The notes beneath the pieces were generated by a model. The model saw only the letters and a program-made list of their open reading frames with translations. It had not been told where the DNA came from and did not search any database. The position numbers and the translations under genes are program-made. A stretch of DNA of 64,000 nt from Eubacterium sulci ATCC 35585 (lineage in GTDB: Bacteria > Bacillota > Clostridia > Peptostreptococcales > Anaerovoracaceae), in assembly GCA_001189495.1 (NCBI GenBank), contig CP012068.1:868001-932000 (forward strand), given 5' to 3'. This document shows, piece by piece, positions 43,860 through 55,122 of this stretch (positions within the stretch are counted from its first letter, which is position 1; every line of letters starts with the position of its first letter).

Positions 43860-44399
43860 ATGAATTTACCTAATAAACTCACAGTTGCCAGAGTGATAGC
43901 AGTACCTTTCTTCATTTTGGCATTTATGACTAACCACTTTCTTATAGCATTTGTTATATTCATTTTAGCTTCTCTTACAGATATGCTAGATGGTAAGATT
44001 GCTCGTAAATATAATTTGGTTACAAACTTTGGAAAAATCATGGATCCACTAGCGGATAAGATTCTCGTTTATTCAGCATTTTGCTTGCTGATTACAACAG
44101 GTGCAGTTCCAGCGTGGATGCTGATTATAATTCTAGCAAGAGAATTTACAATAAGTGGTATGAGAATGGTTGCAGCAGCAGAAGGAATTGTAATAGCAGC
44201 AGGTCTTACAGGTAAGATTAAGACAGTTCTTCAGATGATAGCAGTTCCGCTTCTTCTACTAGTTGAGACCATTTCAAACGAAAAGCTATTAGGACCTTTT
44301 GAGCTACTTGCTAATATTTTCCTATGGGCTTCACTAATTATGACTGTATGGTCAGGAATAGAATATGTTCTCAAGAACAGAAAAGTATTCTCAATGTAA
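43860..44399 (+). CDS. pgsA: CDP-diacylglycerol-glycerol-3-phosphate 3-phosphatidyltransferase
   Basis: PgsA makes phosphatidylglycerol-phosphate, the committed step to phosphatidylglycerol and cardiolipin. The 179-residue membrane protein carries the CDP-alcohol phosphotransferase motif (DMLDGKIARKYNLVTNFGKIMDPLADK, i.e. D-x2-DG-x2-AR-x8-G-x3-D-x3-D) and about five to six helices. AAGGAG lies eight bases before ATG 43860; a 12-residue longer start would begin inside the upstream RNA. The order pgsA-cinA-recA is standard for Firmicutes. Confidence 0.96.
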   Translation: MNLPNKLTVARVIAVPFFILAFMTNHFLIAFVIFILASLTDMLDGKIARKYNLVTNFGKIMDPLADKILVYSAFCLLITTGAVPAWMLIIILAREFTISGMRMVAAAEGIVIAAGLTGKIKTVLQMIAVPLLLLVETISNEKLLGPFELLANIFLWASLIMTVWSGIEYVLKNRKVFSM

Positions 44400-44434
44400 T
44401 CTATATTATCTTGCAAAGATGATTTGAATTTTCG

Positions 44435-44458
44435 CCGGCAGCTTTGCCGGTTTTTTTT
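44435..44458 (+). terminator. pgsA terminator
   Basis: CCGGCA and TGCCGG pair around GCTT, followed by eight T residues. The RBS of cinA begins right after the T run. Confidence 0.9.
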
Positions 44459-44470
44459 AGGAGTGAAATT

Positions 44471-45715
44471 ATGCGTTGTTGTATTTTATCAGTCGGTACG
44501 GAGCTTTTATTTGGACACACAATAAACACAAATGCTGCCTATCTATCAAAGGAACTGAACCTTCTTGGTTTTGATGTTATGTACCATTTTGTTGTAGGTG
44601 ATAATGATGGAAGGCTAAGCGAAACACTAAAATCTGCACTTGAAAAATGTGATCTTATAATTACAACTGGAGGCCTTGGGCCGACAGAGGATGATATCAC
44701 AAAGGAGACAATTGCAGATGTCTTTGATGAAGAGCTTGTAATGCATGCAGAAAGCTTTGCAGCGCTCGAAAGGTATGCAAAAAAACGCGGTCGCAAGCTC
44801 ACCGAAAATAACTACAAACAGGCAATGATGCCACAGCATGCAGTTGTTTTGGATAATGAGGCAGGAACAGCTCCAGCCTTTGCACTAGAAAAAGATGGTA
44901 AAATTGTCATAAGCCTGCCAGGACCGCCTAGAGAAGTGCATTATGTGTGGGAGCATGAGGCAAAACCATTTCTTCTATCAAAGCAAGATGAAAGCATAGT
45001 ATATAGAATGATAAGGACCTTTGGAATTGGTGAATCACTTCTAGAAACCGAACTTCTTCCTCTGATAGATGTCCAAACTGATCCAACTATTGCAACCTAT
45101 GCAAAGGAAGGCGAGTGCATGATAAGGGTTGCATCAAAGCGTAAGAATTTTGATGAGGCGAAGAATGCAGTTGATAAGGTTTGCAAGGAAATAGAAAATA
45201 TAATAGGCGACTATATATATAGTTTTGATGGCGAAGAATTTTGCGATGCCATAGGTAATGCTCTAATAAATAGGAATATAAGCATTTCTGCATGCGAGTC
45301 ATGCACTGGAGGTGCTTTTTCACAGATGCTTGTTAGCGTTGCGGGAATATCAAAGGTATTTGACAGAGGACTTGTCACATATTCTGAGATAGCAAAGCAA
45401 GACGAATTAGGTGTAAACAAGGAAAGCTTAGAAAAATACTCAGCAGAAAGTCCACAAGTCGCACTGGAAATGGCAAAGGGGCTAAGAGAAAAGACCGGAA
45501 GCAAGCTCTGTATTTCATCAACTGGTGTAGCAGGACCTGATGCATATCATGGCCTAGATGCTGGGACCATGTATATAGGAATAGTATTTGGAGACTATGA
45601 GCATGTACATGAGGTAAAGACCCATCGCAATGATAGAAACTGGAATAGAAACTTCTGCTGTCTAGAGATGTTTAACCAAATAAAAAAAGCGATCGATTAT
45701 AAGGGGAAAATCTAG
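44471..45715 (+). CDS. cinA: CinA family nicotinamide-nucleotide amidase/competence protein
   Basis: CinA recycles nicotinamide mononucleotide and has an ADP-ribose pyrophosphatase domain. The 414-residue protein has both halves: the N-terminal MoeA/COG1058 domain (SVGTELLFGHTINTNAAYLSKEL, TTGGLGPTEDDITKE) and the C-terminal amidase domain (SACESCTGGAFSQMLV, with catalytic Ser; SSTGVAGPDAYHGLDAGTMYIG). ATG 44471 has AGGAG seven bases upstream; the longer reading from 44444 would cross the pgsA terminator. It is 131 bp ahead of recA. Confidence 0.95.
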   Translation: MRCCILSVGTELLFGHTINTNAAYLSKELNLLGFDVMYHFVVGDNDGRLSETLKSALEKCDLIITTGGLGPTEDDITKETIADVFDEELVMHAESFAALERYAKKRGRKLTENNYKQAMMPQHAVVLDNEAGTAPAFALEKDGKIVISLPGPPREVHYVWEHEAKPFLLSKQDESIVYRMIRTFGIGESLLETELLPLIDVQTDPTIATYAKEGECMIRVASKRKNFDEAKNAVDKVCKEIENIIGDYIYSFDGEEFCDAIGNALINRNISISACESCTGGAFSQMLVSVAGISKVFDRGLVTYSEIAKQDELGVNKESLEKYSAESPQVALEMAKGLREKTGSKLCISSTGVAGPDAYHGLDAGTMYIGIVFGDYEHVHEVKTHRNDRNWNRNFCCLEMFNQIKKAIDYKGKI

Positions 45716-45782
45716 AAATCGTTGACATTGATAAGGGGAAAATGTAAAACTGTAAATATAAAAAATACAGTAAAACTTATGC

Positions 45783-45811
45783 TTGATTTTTGTTAACAGC
45801 TAATGTAGAAT
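45783..45811 (+). promoter_or_regulatory. recA promoter
   Basis: TTGATT (45783-45788), a 17-bp spacer and TAGAAT (45806-45811). Transcription should start near 45818. Confidence 0.6.
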
Positions 45812-45819
45812 AAAAATAA

Positions 45820-45831
45820 GAACGAATGTTC
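45820..45831. promoter_or_regulatory. LexA (SOS) box of recA
   Basis: GAACGAATGTTC matches the Gram-positive LexA/DinR core GAAC-N4-GTTC. It lies just downstream of the expected transcription start, so bound LexA would block recA until RecA filaments trigger LexA self-cleavage. Confidence 0.8.
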
Positions 45832-45846
45832 ATTTTGGAGGTAAGG

Positions 45847-46938
45847 ATGGCAACGAAGAAATTTGCAGCTTCTAATCCCGATGATAGGGATAGAGCTTTA
45901 GAAGAAGCTCTGAAGCATATACATAAGAAATTTGGTGACGGGTCTATCATGAGACTCGGTGAGAACGCACAGAACAAGGATCTTTCAGTTATATCAACTG
46001 GATCAATTAGTCTAGATATAGCATCTGGAGTTGGTGGAGTACCAAGGGGAAGAATAATTGAGATATTTGGACCTGAATCCTCAGGTAAGACAACGCTGAC
46101 GCTTCACATAGTAGCAGAAGCTCAGAAGCAGGGAGGAAGAGCAGCATTTATTGATGCAGAGCACGCTCTAGATCCTGTTTATGCTAAGAGCATAGGTGTA
46201 GATGTAGATTCACTATTAGTTTCACAGCCTGATACAGGAGAGCAGGGTCTTGAGATTTGCGATACACTTGCAAGAAGTGGAGCTTTGGATGTAATCGTTA
46301 TCGACTCTGTAGCAGCGCTTGTACCAAGCTCTGAGATTGAGGGCGAGATGGGAGATTCACACGTAGGACTACAGGCGAGAATGATGTCACAGGCACTTCG
46401 TAAGCTAGCTGGTACTGTTAGCCGTTCCAAAACATGCGTTATATTCATCAACCAGCTTAGAGAGAAGATTGGCGTAATGTACGGAAGCCCAGAGACAACT
46501 ACAGGTGGACGTGCTCTTAAGTTCTATTCAACTATGAGATTTGATGTAAGAAAGGGCGAGAGCATCAAGAAGGGTGACGATATCCTAGGTAACAGAACCA
46601 AGGTTAAGATTGTTAAGAACAAGGTTGCCCCACCATTCAAGCGCGCTGAATTTGACATAATGTTCGGTGAGGGTATTTCTAAGTCAGGAGATATCTTAGA
46701 TAGTGCTGTTGAACAGAACATTATTGAGAAGGCTGGTTCATGGTATAGCTACAATGGTGAGAAGATTGGACAGGGTCGTGAGAATGTTAAGGTTTATCTC
46801 GATGAACATAGCGATATATCTCAGGAGATAGAGCAAAAGCTTCTCGTGGCATTGCAGTCAAACAACTCTGCTGAAGAGGTTCCAGGAGATGTAGCTGATT
46901 TTAGAGTCGATGAAGATGGAGTAATTTTAGAGGATTAA
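45847..46938 (+). CDS. recA: Recombinase RecA
   Basis: RecA forms filaments on single-stranded DNA for strand exchange and for LexA cleavage. It has 363 residues. The N-terminal polymerisation region leads to Walker [11 protein letters not shown] (about 68-77), Walker [13 protein letters not shown], and loop L1/L2 regions ([40 protein letters not shown]). The C-terminal tail is acidic, as usual. ATG 45847 has GGAGG six bases upstream. It ends with a terminator hairpin. Confidence 0.98.
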   Translation: MATKKFAASNPDDRDRALEEALKHIHKKFGDGSIMRLGENAQNKDLSVISTGSISLDIASGVGGVPRGRIIEIFGPESSGKTTLTLHIVAEAQKQGGRAAFIDAEHALDPVYAKSIGVDVDSLLVSQPDTGEQGLEICDTLARSGALDVIVIDSVAALVPSSEIEGEMGDSHVGLQARMMSQALRKLAGTVSRSKTCVIFINQLREKIGVMYGSPETTTGGRALKFYSTMRFDVRKGESIKKGDDILGNRTKVKIVKNKVAPPFKRAEFDIMFGEGISKSGDILDSAVEQNIIEKAGSWYSYNGEKIGQGRENVKVYLDEHSDISQEIEQKLLVALQSNNSAEEVPGDVADFRVDEDGVILED

Positions 46939-46958
46939 TTTATAAATAATAATTTAAG

Positions 46959-46979
46959 CCGGTGCAATGCGCCGGTTTT
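46959..46979 (+). terminator. recA terminator
   Basis: CCGGTGC and GCGCCGG pair around AAT (one T-G wobble), followed by TTTT. Confidence 0.8.
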
Positions 46980-47010
46980 CTCTATTTTCAAAGATTTTAA
47001 TATGTAATTG

Positions 47011-47039
47011 TTGACATTATCATGCGTTGATGTTATTAT
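47011..47039 (+). promoter_or_regulatory. rplU promoter
   Basis: TTGACA (47011-47016), a 17-bp spacer and TATTAT (47034-47039) give a strong sigma-A promoter, as expected for ribosomal protein genes. Confidence 0.75.
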
Positions 47040-47043
47040 TACA

Positions 47044-47118
47044 TGGTTAGACCGCACGAAACGGGTTATAAAGCGTAAGCTACCTGTAATAGGCGAGACT
47101 GGATAGAGGAGGTAGAAA
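47044..47118 (+). promoter_or_regulatory. 5' leader of rplU, candidate L21 leader
   Basis: The stretch of about 75 nt between the promoter start and rplU is GC-richer than the neighbouring spacers and contains short complementary segments (GGTTA.../TACC, GCGTAAGC). In many Firmicutes an L21 leader RNA sits here and is thought to allow autoregulation by L21. Family membership was not confirmed. Confidence 0.45.
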
Positions 47119-47121
47119 AAC

Positions 47122-47601
47122 ATGTACGCAATTATCGAAACAGGCGGAAAGCAGTACAGAGTTGCTGAAGGAGATGTCCTAACTGTTGAAAAGCTAGCAG
47201 TTGAAGACGGAGCTCAGGTTGAACTAGACAAAGTATTGCTTCTAAGCAAAGATGGTGATGTTCAGGTTGGCGCACCATACATCGAAGGCGCTAAGGTCTT
47301 TGGTGAAGTAGTTGAGAGTGGCAAGGGAAAGAAGGTTATTATCTTCAAGTACAAGGCTAAGAAGGACTACAGAAAGAAACAGGGTCACAGACAGCCATAC
47401 ACAATGATCAAGATTACATCATTGGATGGCAAGGCTCCAGCTAAGGTAGCTAAGGCTGCTGAAGCAAAAGAAGAAGTAAAAAACCTAGCATCGATGAAGA
47501 AGGATGAATTGATTGCATATGCAGAAGCTAAGGGCGTTGAGATCGACGCTAAGGCTACTAAGGCAGTTATCATCGAGAAAATCGAAGCTGCAACTAAGTA
47601 A
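47122..47601 (+). CDS. rplU: Ribosomal protein bL21 with C-terminal HeH-like extension
   Basis: L21 binds domain V of 23S rRNA in the large subunit. Residues 1-103 are the normal protein ([13 protein letters not shown]...[27 protein letters not shown]). About 56 extra residues follow: an Ala/Lys linker, then [20 protein letters not shown] and [12 protein letters not shown], which resembles a helix-extension-helix (HeH/SAP/Rho-N) nucleic-acid-binding fold. The standard length is about 103. GGAGG lies before the ATG. Only 31 bases separate it from rpmA; the prp/ysxB gene normally between them is missing. Confidence 0.96.
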   Translation: MYAIIETGGKQYRVAEGDVLTVEKLAVEDGAQVELDKVLLLSKDGDVQVGAPYIEGAKVFGEVVESGKGKKVIIFKYKAKKDYRKKQGHRQPYTMIKITSLDGKAPAKVAKAAEAKEEVKNLASMKKDELIAYAEAKGVEIDAKATKAVIIEKIEAATK

Positions 47602-47632
47602 TAAAGTTTAACCGACGAGGAGGTGTCTTTAC

Positions 47633-47893
47633 ATGGCAAGTAAGAAAGGTGTAGGAAGCTCCAAGAATGGCCGCGAATCCGAATCGAAAAGACTTGGTGT
47701 CAAGATTGGTGACGGACAGTTTGTAAGCGCCGGCAGTATCCTAGTTAGACAGAGAGGTACTAAGTTCCACCCAGGTAACAATGTAGGTATCGGTGGAGAT
47801 GACACTTTGTTTGCTAAGATTGATGGTAATGTAAAGTTCGAAAGATACGACAAAACCAGAAAACAGGTCAGTGTTTATTCAAGAGAAGCTTAA
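47633..47893 (+). CDS. rpmA: Ribosomal protein bL27 without the cleavable N-terminal extension
   Basis: L27 reaches the peptidyl transferase centre with its N-terminus. The 86-residue protein begins [16 protein letters not shown]. Most Firmicutes L27 proteins start with about nine extra residues (of the type M-L-x-L-x-L-Q-x-F-A) that the Prp protease removes. That peptide is absent here, so after Met removal the N-terminus is already the mature form. AGGAGGTG lies nine bases before the ATG. A terminator follows. Confidence 0.97.
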   Translation: MASKKGVGSSKNGRESESKRLGVKIGDGQFVSAGSILVRQRGTKFHPGNNVGIGGDDTLFAKIDGNVKFERYDKTRKQVSVYSREA

Positions 47894-47900
47894 CTATAGG

Positions 47901-47922
47901 GCCTCATAAGAGGCTCTTTTTT
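47901..47922 (+). terminator. rpmA terminator
   Basis: GCCTC and GAGGC pair around ATAA, followed by TCTTTTTT. Obg follows 27 bases later. Confidence 0.85.
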
Positions 47923-47936
47923 GTTAATTTAATTGA

Positions 47937-51613
<3,677 letters not shown>

Positions 51614-51621
<8 letters not shown>

Positions 51622-52327
51622 ATTTGTTTTAGAATTCAGCAAGCAGGGATACATCAAATATATCTCACATCTTGATATGCTGAGGCTTTTTAAGCGTACT
51701 TTCAAAAGAGCAGGAATTCCGCTAGACTATTCCAAGGGCTTTAATCCACATCCTAGAATGAGCTTTGCTCAGCCACTTTCACTAGGATATACATCAAAGC
51801 AGGAGCTGATAGAGTTCTTCACATATGAGGAAACAACTCAGGATGATATTTTGCTAAAGTTAAACGAGCAGTTCCCTGAAGGAATTAGTATCTTGGCATG
51901 TGGTTATATTGATGGAACACAAGGTTCGCTTGCTGCAGCCGTAAGTTCAGCAGTTTATAGCGTTTTCTTACCTGATACACTAGAAAAGTCGCTTGACGAG
52001 ATAAAAGATGATGTAAAATCATATATTGCTAGAGAATCCATCATAGCACTAAAGCGAATGAAGAAGACAAAGAAGCTAGGCGAGGTTGATATTAGATCAA
52101 AAATCCGTAAAATAGATGCTGAAGAAGTAAACGGAAATATAGTTTTAAAGCTTGATCTTGACTGCGGAAGTGCATCAAATCTCAGTCCAGAACTCGTTAT
52201 CACCACATTCATAGAGCATAGCGGACTTGATATCCAAAGATATGATATAGAAGTGAGCAGGGATTTTTTGAGATTTGACTCTTGTATTCCCCAAACAATG
52301 GGTTTAGACTTGATATACGAAAATTAA
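51614..52327 (+). CDS. TIGR03936/DUF2344 radical SAM-linked protein
   Basis: The protein has 237 residues and is nearly always encoded beside TIGR03960 radical SAM proteins, sometimes fused to them. The start FSKQGYIKYISHLDMLRLFKRTFKRAGIPLDYSKGFNPHPRMSFAQPLSLG is highly conserved. The family is linked by context to ribosome or RNase E/G genes, but its reaction is unknown. ATG 51614 overlaps the upstream stop (eight bases) and has TTAGGTGG upstream. No cysteine cluster is visible, so it probably serves as a partner or substrate-binding subunit. Confidence 0.9.
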
Positions 52328-52346
52328 GTTTAAACGGAGGGAAATT

Positions 52347-53087
52347 TTGCAAAGAGGAAAATTTGTGCCAAACAATATAGAATGCTATGTGCAGTCAGCT
52401 AAAGCTTTTGTTAAAAGAAATAATAAATATGTCCAAATAGCGGTTACGATTATTGCAATCATAGCCGCTTTGCTGTTTTTTGTGATGAATGGGGAAAAAT
52501 CCCCTAAGGTAGATAATGATAAAGCACCGTCTATAAGTAGCCTAAAGGAATCACAAAGTAAAAAAACAAGTATTACTAATAAATCTTCTAAATCAAAGAT
52601 TTCATCTAAGGACAAATCACAAAATAAGCTAGGTAAAGATTCTGAAGCTGGTGAGATTCTAATTGTAGATATAAGTGGTGAAATAAATAAACCAGGTGTA
52701 TATAAGATTAGACCAGGAACTAGGATTTATGAACTCATAGAGCAGGCGGGTGGTCTTAGTGAAAATGCAAATACTGATGTGATTAACAGAGCATCTATGG
52801 TTTCTGATGGGCAAAAGATTGTAATTCCAAGCAAAATCACGGGAGGACAAGGCTCTCAGGCCACAGATAATACTGATATCTCAAGTAATGTAAGTGGATT
52901 AGTAAATATAAATCAAGCTGACCAAAATCAATTAGAGAGCATAGCAGGAATAGGTCCATCTATGGCAAAACGTATAATAGAATATCGCAGTTCAAATGGC
53001 TATTTTGGTTCAATCGATGAACTTATGAATGTAAAAGGCATAGGCACTAAAAAATTTGATAAAATTAAAGCTTATGTGACTATATAA
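52347..53087 (+). CDS. comEA: ComEA-like SLBB/helix-hairpin-helix DNA-binding protein
   Basis: This DNA receptor of natural transformation is anchored in the membrane with its DNA-binding part outside. The 246 residues have one N-terminal membrane helix (about 27-48), a Ser/Lys-rich spacer, an SLBB domain (VDISGEINKPGVYKIRPGTRIYELIEQAGG) and a C-terminal HhH pair (VNINQADQNQLESIAGIGPSMAKRIIEYR... LMNVKGIGTKKFDKIKAYV). TTG 52347 is the start, with GGAGGG five bases upstream. ComEC, the channel partner, is not adjacent, so full competence cannot be inferred. Confidence 0.92.
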   Translation: MQRGKFVPNNIECYVQSAKAFVKRNNKYVQIAVTIIAIIAALLFFVMNGEKSPKVDNDKAPSISSLKESQSKKTSITNKSSKSKISSKDKSQNKLGKDSEAGEILIVDISGEINKPGVYKIRPGTRIYELIEQAGGLSENANTDVINRASMVSDGQKIVIPSKITGGQGSQATDNTDISSNVSGLVNINQADQNQLESIAGIGPSMAKRIIEYRSSNGYFGSIDELMNVKGIGTKKFDKIKAYVTI

Positions 53088-53089
53088 TC

Positions 53090-53118
53090 TTGATTGAATC
53101 GTTGTGCTTTGCTATAAT
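53090..53118 (+). promoter_or_regulatory. Promoter of the DUF896 gene
   Basis: TTGATT (53090-53095), a 17-bp spacer and a perfect TATAAT (53113-53118), 28 bases before ATG 53147. Confidence 0.65.
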
Positions 53119-53146
53119 ATTAGAGTTGAATATTAGGAGAATTACA

Positions 53147-53338
53147 ATGATTACAGAAGATGAAATTAAACGCATTAATGAGCTAGCCCAAAAATCAAAA
53201 ACTGATGAAGGACTCAGCGAAGATGAAAAAAAAGAACAACATAAGCTAAGACGCAAGTATATCGATTCATTTAAGAATAACCTACGTTCACATCTGGATA
53301 TGATTAAACCAGATGCTAAGAATAATAAGGAATCCTAA
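53147..53338 (+). CDS. DUF896/YnzC-family small protein
   Basis: The 63-residue, highly charged, helical cytosolic protein matches the DUF896 pattern: ITEDEIKRINELAQKSK, EGLSEDEKKEQHKLRRKYIDSFKNNLRSHLDMI. Function is unknown; the B. subtilis relative YnzC lies in the SOS locus yneA-yneB-ynzC. AGGAG lies seven bases before ATG 53147, so the 19-residue longer reading is rejected. No LexA box is visible here. It stands alone with its own promoter. Confidence 0.92.
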   Translation: MITEDEIKRINELAQKSKTDEGLSEDEKKEQHKLRRKYIDSFKNNLRSHLDMIKPDAKNNKES

Positions 53339-53413
53339 TGTCGATTATCATATTTTAATTAGATTGTATGCTGTTTAAAATTCAAAAGATATAGGTATAA
53401 ATAAATCGTAAAT

Positions 53414-53425
53414 GATAATGATAAA
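53414..53425 (+). promoter_or_regulatory. Partial Fur-box-like sequence before nifS
   Basis: GATAATGATAAA matches the first 11 bases of the 19-bp Fur consensus (GATAATGATAATCATTATC), about 25 bp before the nifS ATG. The second half is not conserved. Confidence 0.25.
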
Positions 53426-53448
53426 ACAGACAGAAGGAGCTGAAATAT

Positions 53449-54618
53449 ATGAGACAGGTATATCTTGATAATTCCGCAACTACTCCTATTAAGGGAGATG
53501 TTCTTAAGGAAATGCTACCATTCCTTACAGAGCACTTCGGAAATGCATCTAGCTTATATACACCAGGCCTAGTAGCAAGACGTGCACTAGATGAGGCTAG
53601 AGAAAAGGTAGCAGCATTGATAAATGCAAAGGCTAATGAGGTTTACTTTACAGGATGCGGTTCTGAGTCCGATAACTGGGTGCTTAAGGGCGTAGCAAGT
53701 TCACTTAAGAATAAGGGAAACCATATAATCACAACAGTTACTGAGCATCCAGCTATGCTTCGTACATGTGAGTATTTAGAGAAGAACGGATATGAAGTAA
53801 CATATCTAGGCATAGATGATCAGGGAAGACTTAATCCAGCAGAGCTTGAGGCAGCTATTAAGGATACAACTATCCTGGTTAGCATAATGATGGTTAACAA
53901 TGAGATTGGAACTATTCATCCTATTAAGGAGCTTGCAGCTATTGCAAAGAAGCATGGCGTTTTGTTCCATACAGATGCAGTTCAGGCATTAGGAAATGTT
54001 CCTATCGATGTTAAAGATCTTGGTGTTGACTTCCTATCGATGTCAGCACACAAAATATATGGACCTAAGGGCGTTGGCGGACTTTATATCAGACGTGGCG
54101 CTAAGCTAGGCACTTTGATTTTCGGAGGCGGACAGGAAAGTGGCAAGAGAGCAGGAACAGAGAATGTAGCTGGCATAGTTGGCTTCGGTAAGGCTGCTGA
54201 GCTTGCGTTGAATAGTCTTGATGAGCATATCAAGCATAGCACAGAGATAAGAAATTATCTTGCAGAGAAGCTAACAGCTGAGATTCCAGATGTTATCATC
54301 AATGGTTCAATGGATAACAGACATCCAGGAAACCTAAATGTGACATTTAAGTACATCGAGGGAGAATCAATCCTAATCCAGCTTGATGCTTGTGGAATTT
54401 GCATTTCAACTGGATCTGCATGTTCATCAAAATCACTAAAGCCTTCACATGTTCTTTCAGCTTTGGGCGTACCAGTAGAGCTGATACACGGAACAGTAAG
54501 GTTTTCAGTAGGAGATTTCACCACTAAGGAAGATATAGATTACACTGTAGAATGCACTAAGAAAGTAGTTGCATGGCTAAGAGATTTATCACCTCTAAGC
54601 CCTAAGAAAGGAGAATAG
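53449..54618 (+). CDS. nifS: Cysteine desulfurase
   Basis: This PLP enzyme takes sulfur from cysteine for Fe-S cluster building. It has 389 residues. The N-terminal YLDNSATTP, the PLP lysine in SAHKIYGPKG, GGGQESGKRAGTENV, and the catalytic Cys loop STGSACSSKSLKPSHVL are all present. The short SACSS loop and the pairing with NifU point to the IscS/NifS class. GAAGGAG precedes the ATG. The nifU gene starts two bases after its stop. Confidence 0.97.
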   Translation: MRQVYLDNSATTPIKGDVLKEMLPFLTEHFGNASSLYTPGLVARRALDEAREKVAALINAKANEVYFTGCGSESDNWVLKGVASSLKNKGNHIITTVTEHPAMLRTCEYLEKNGYEVTYLGIDDQGRLNPAELEAAIKDTTILVSIMMVNNEIGTIHPIKELAAIAKKHGVLFHTDAVQALGNVPIDVKDLGVDFLSMSAHKIYGPKGVGGLYIRRGAKLGTLIFGGGQESGKRAGTENVAGIVGFGKAAELALNSLDEHIKHSTEIRNYLAEKLTAEIPDVIINGSMDNRHPGNLNVTFKYIEGESILIQLDACGICISTGSACSSKSLKPSHVLSALGVPVELIHGTVRFSVGDFTTKEDIDYTVECTKKVVAWLRDLSPLSPKKGE

Positions 54619-54620
54619 TT

Positions 54621-55073
54621 ATGGCACTATATAACGATACAGTTATGAATAACTTTATGAATCCACAGAATGTTGGAGAAATAGAAAATCCATCAGGAAC
54701 AGGTATTTACGGAAGCCCTGTATGTGGAGATATGATGCAGATGCAGATTAAGGTTGATGAGAACGATGTAATTACAGATTGCAAGTTCAAGACCTTTGGA
54801 TGCGGAAGCGCTATCGCTTCATCAAGCATGGCTACACAGATGATTATTGGTAAGACAGTAGAAGAAGCTCTTAAGATTACAAACAAGGATGTAGTTGATG
54901 AGCTAGGCGGTCTTCCAGCAGTTAAGGTTCACTGTTCTGTTCTTGCTGACCATGCTATTAAGTCAGCTATCTATGATTATGCACAGAAGAATAATAAGAC
55001 ATACGCTGGACTAGAGGGATTTGATCCTAATGCTGATGAAGATGAGCACGATCACGAGATCGAAGAAGAATAA
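54621..55073 (+). CDS. nifU: Iron-sulfur cluster scaffold protein NifU/IscU
   Basis: The scaffold on which NifS-derived sulfur and iron are assembled into [2Fe-2S]/[4Fe-4S] clusters. In 150 residues the three ligand cysteines are in GSPVCGDMM, FGCGSAIASSSM and VHCSVLADHAIK. The N-terminal MALYNDTVMNNFMNPQNVGEI is typical. The acidic, His-containing tail (DEDEHDHEIEEE) is unusual but seen in Clostridia. RBS AAAGGAG. A terminator-like hairpin follows. Confidence 0.96.
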   Translation: MALYNDTVMNNFMNPQNVGEIENPSGTGIYGSPVCGDMMQMQIKVDENDVITDCKFKTFGCGSAIASSSMATQMIIGKTVEEALKITNKDVVDELGGLPAVKVHCSVLADHAIKSAIYDYAQKNNKTYAGLEGFDPNADEDEHDHEIEEE

Positions 55074-55091
55074 AATTTTAGTATAATTTAG

Positions 55092-55120
55092 CGGCAGTGC
55101 AGGTGCACTGCCGTGATTTT
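55092..55120 (+). terminator. nifSU terminator
   Basis: CGGCAGTGC (55092-55100) pairs with GCACTGCCG (55105-55113) around AGGT, followed by TGATTTT. A TATAAT at 55082 could instead put this hairpin in the leader of the next gene. Confidence 0.7.
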
Positions 55121-55122
55121 GT

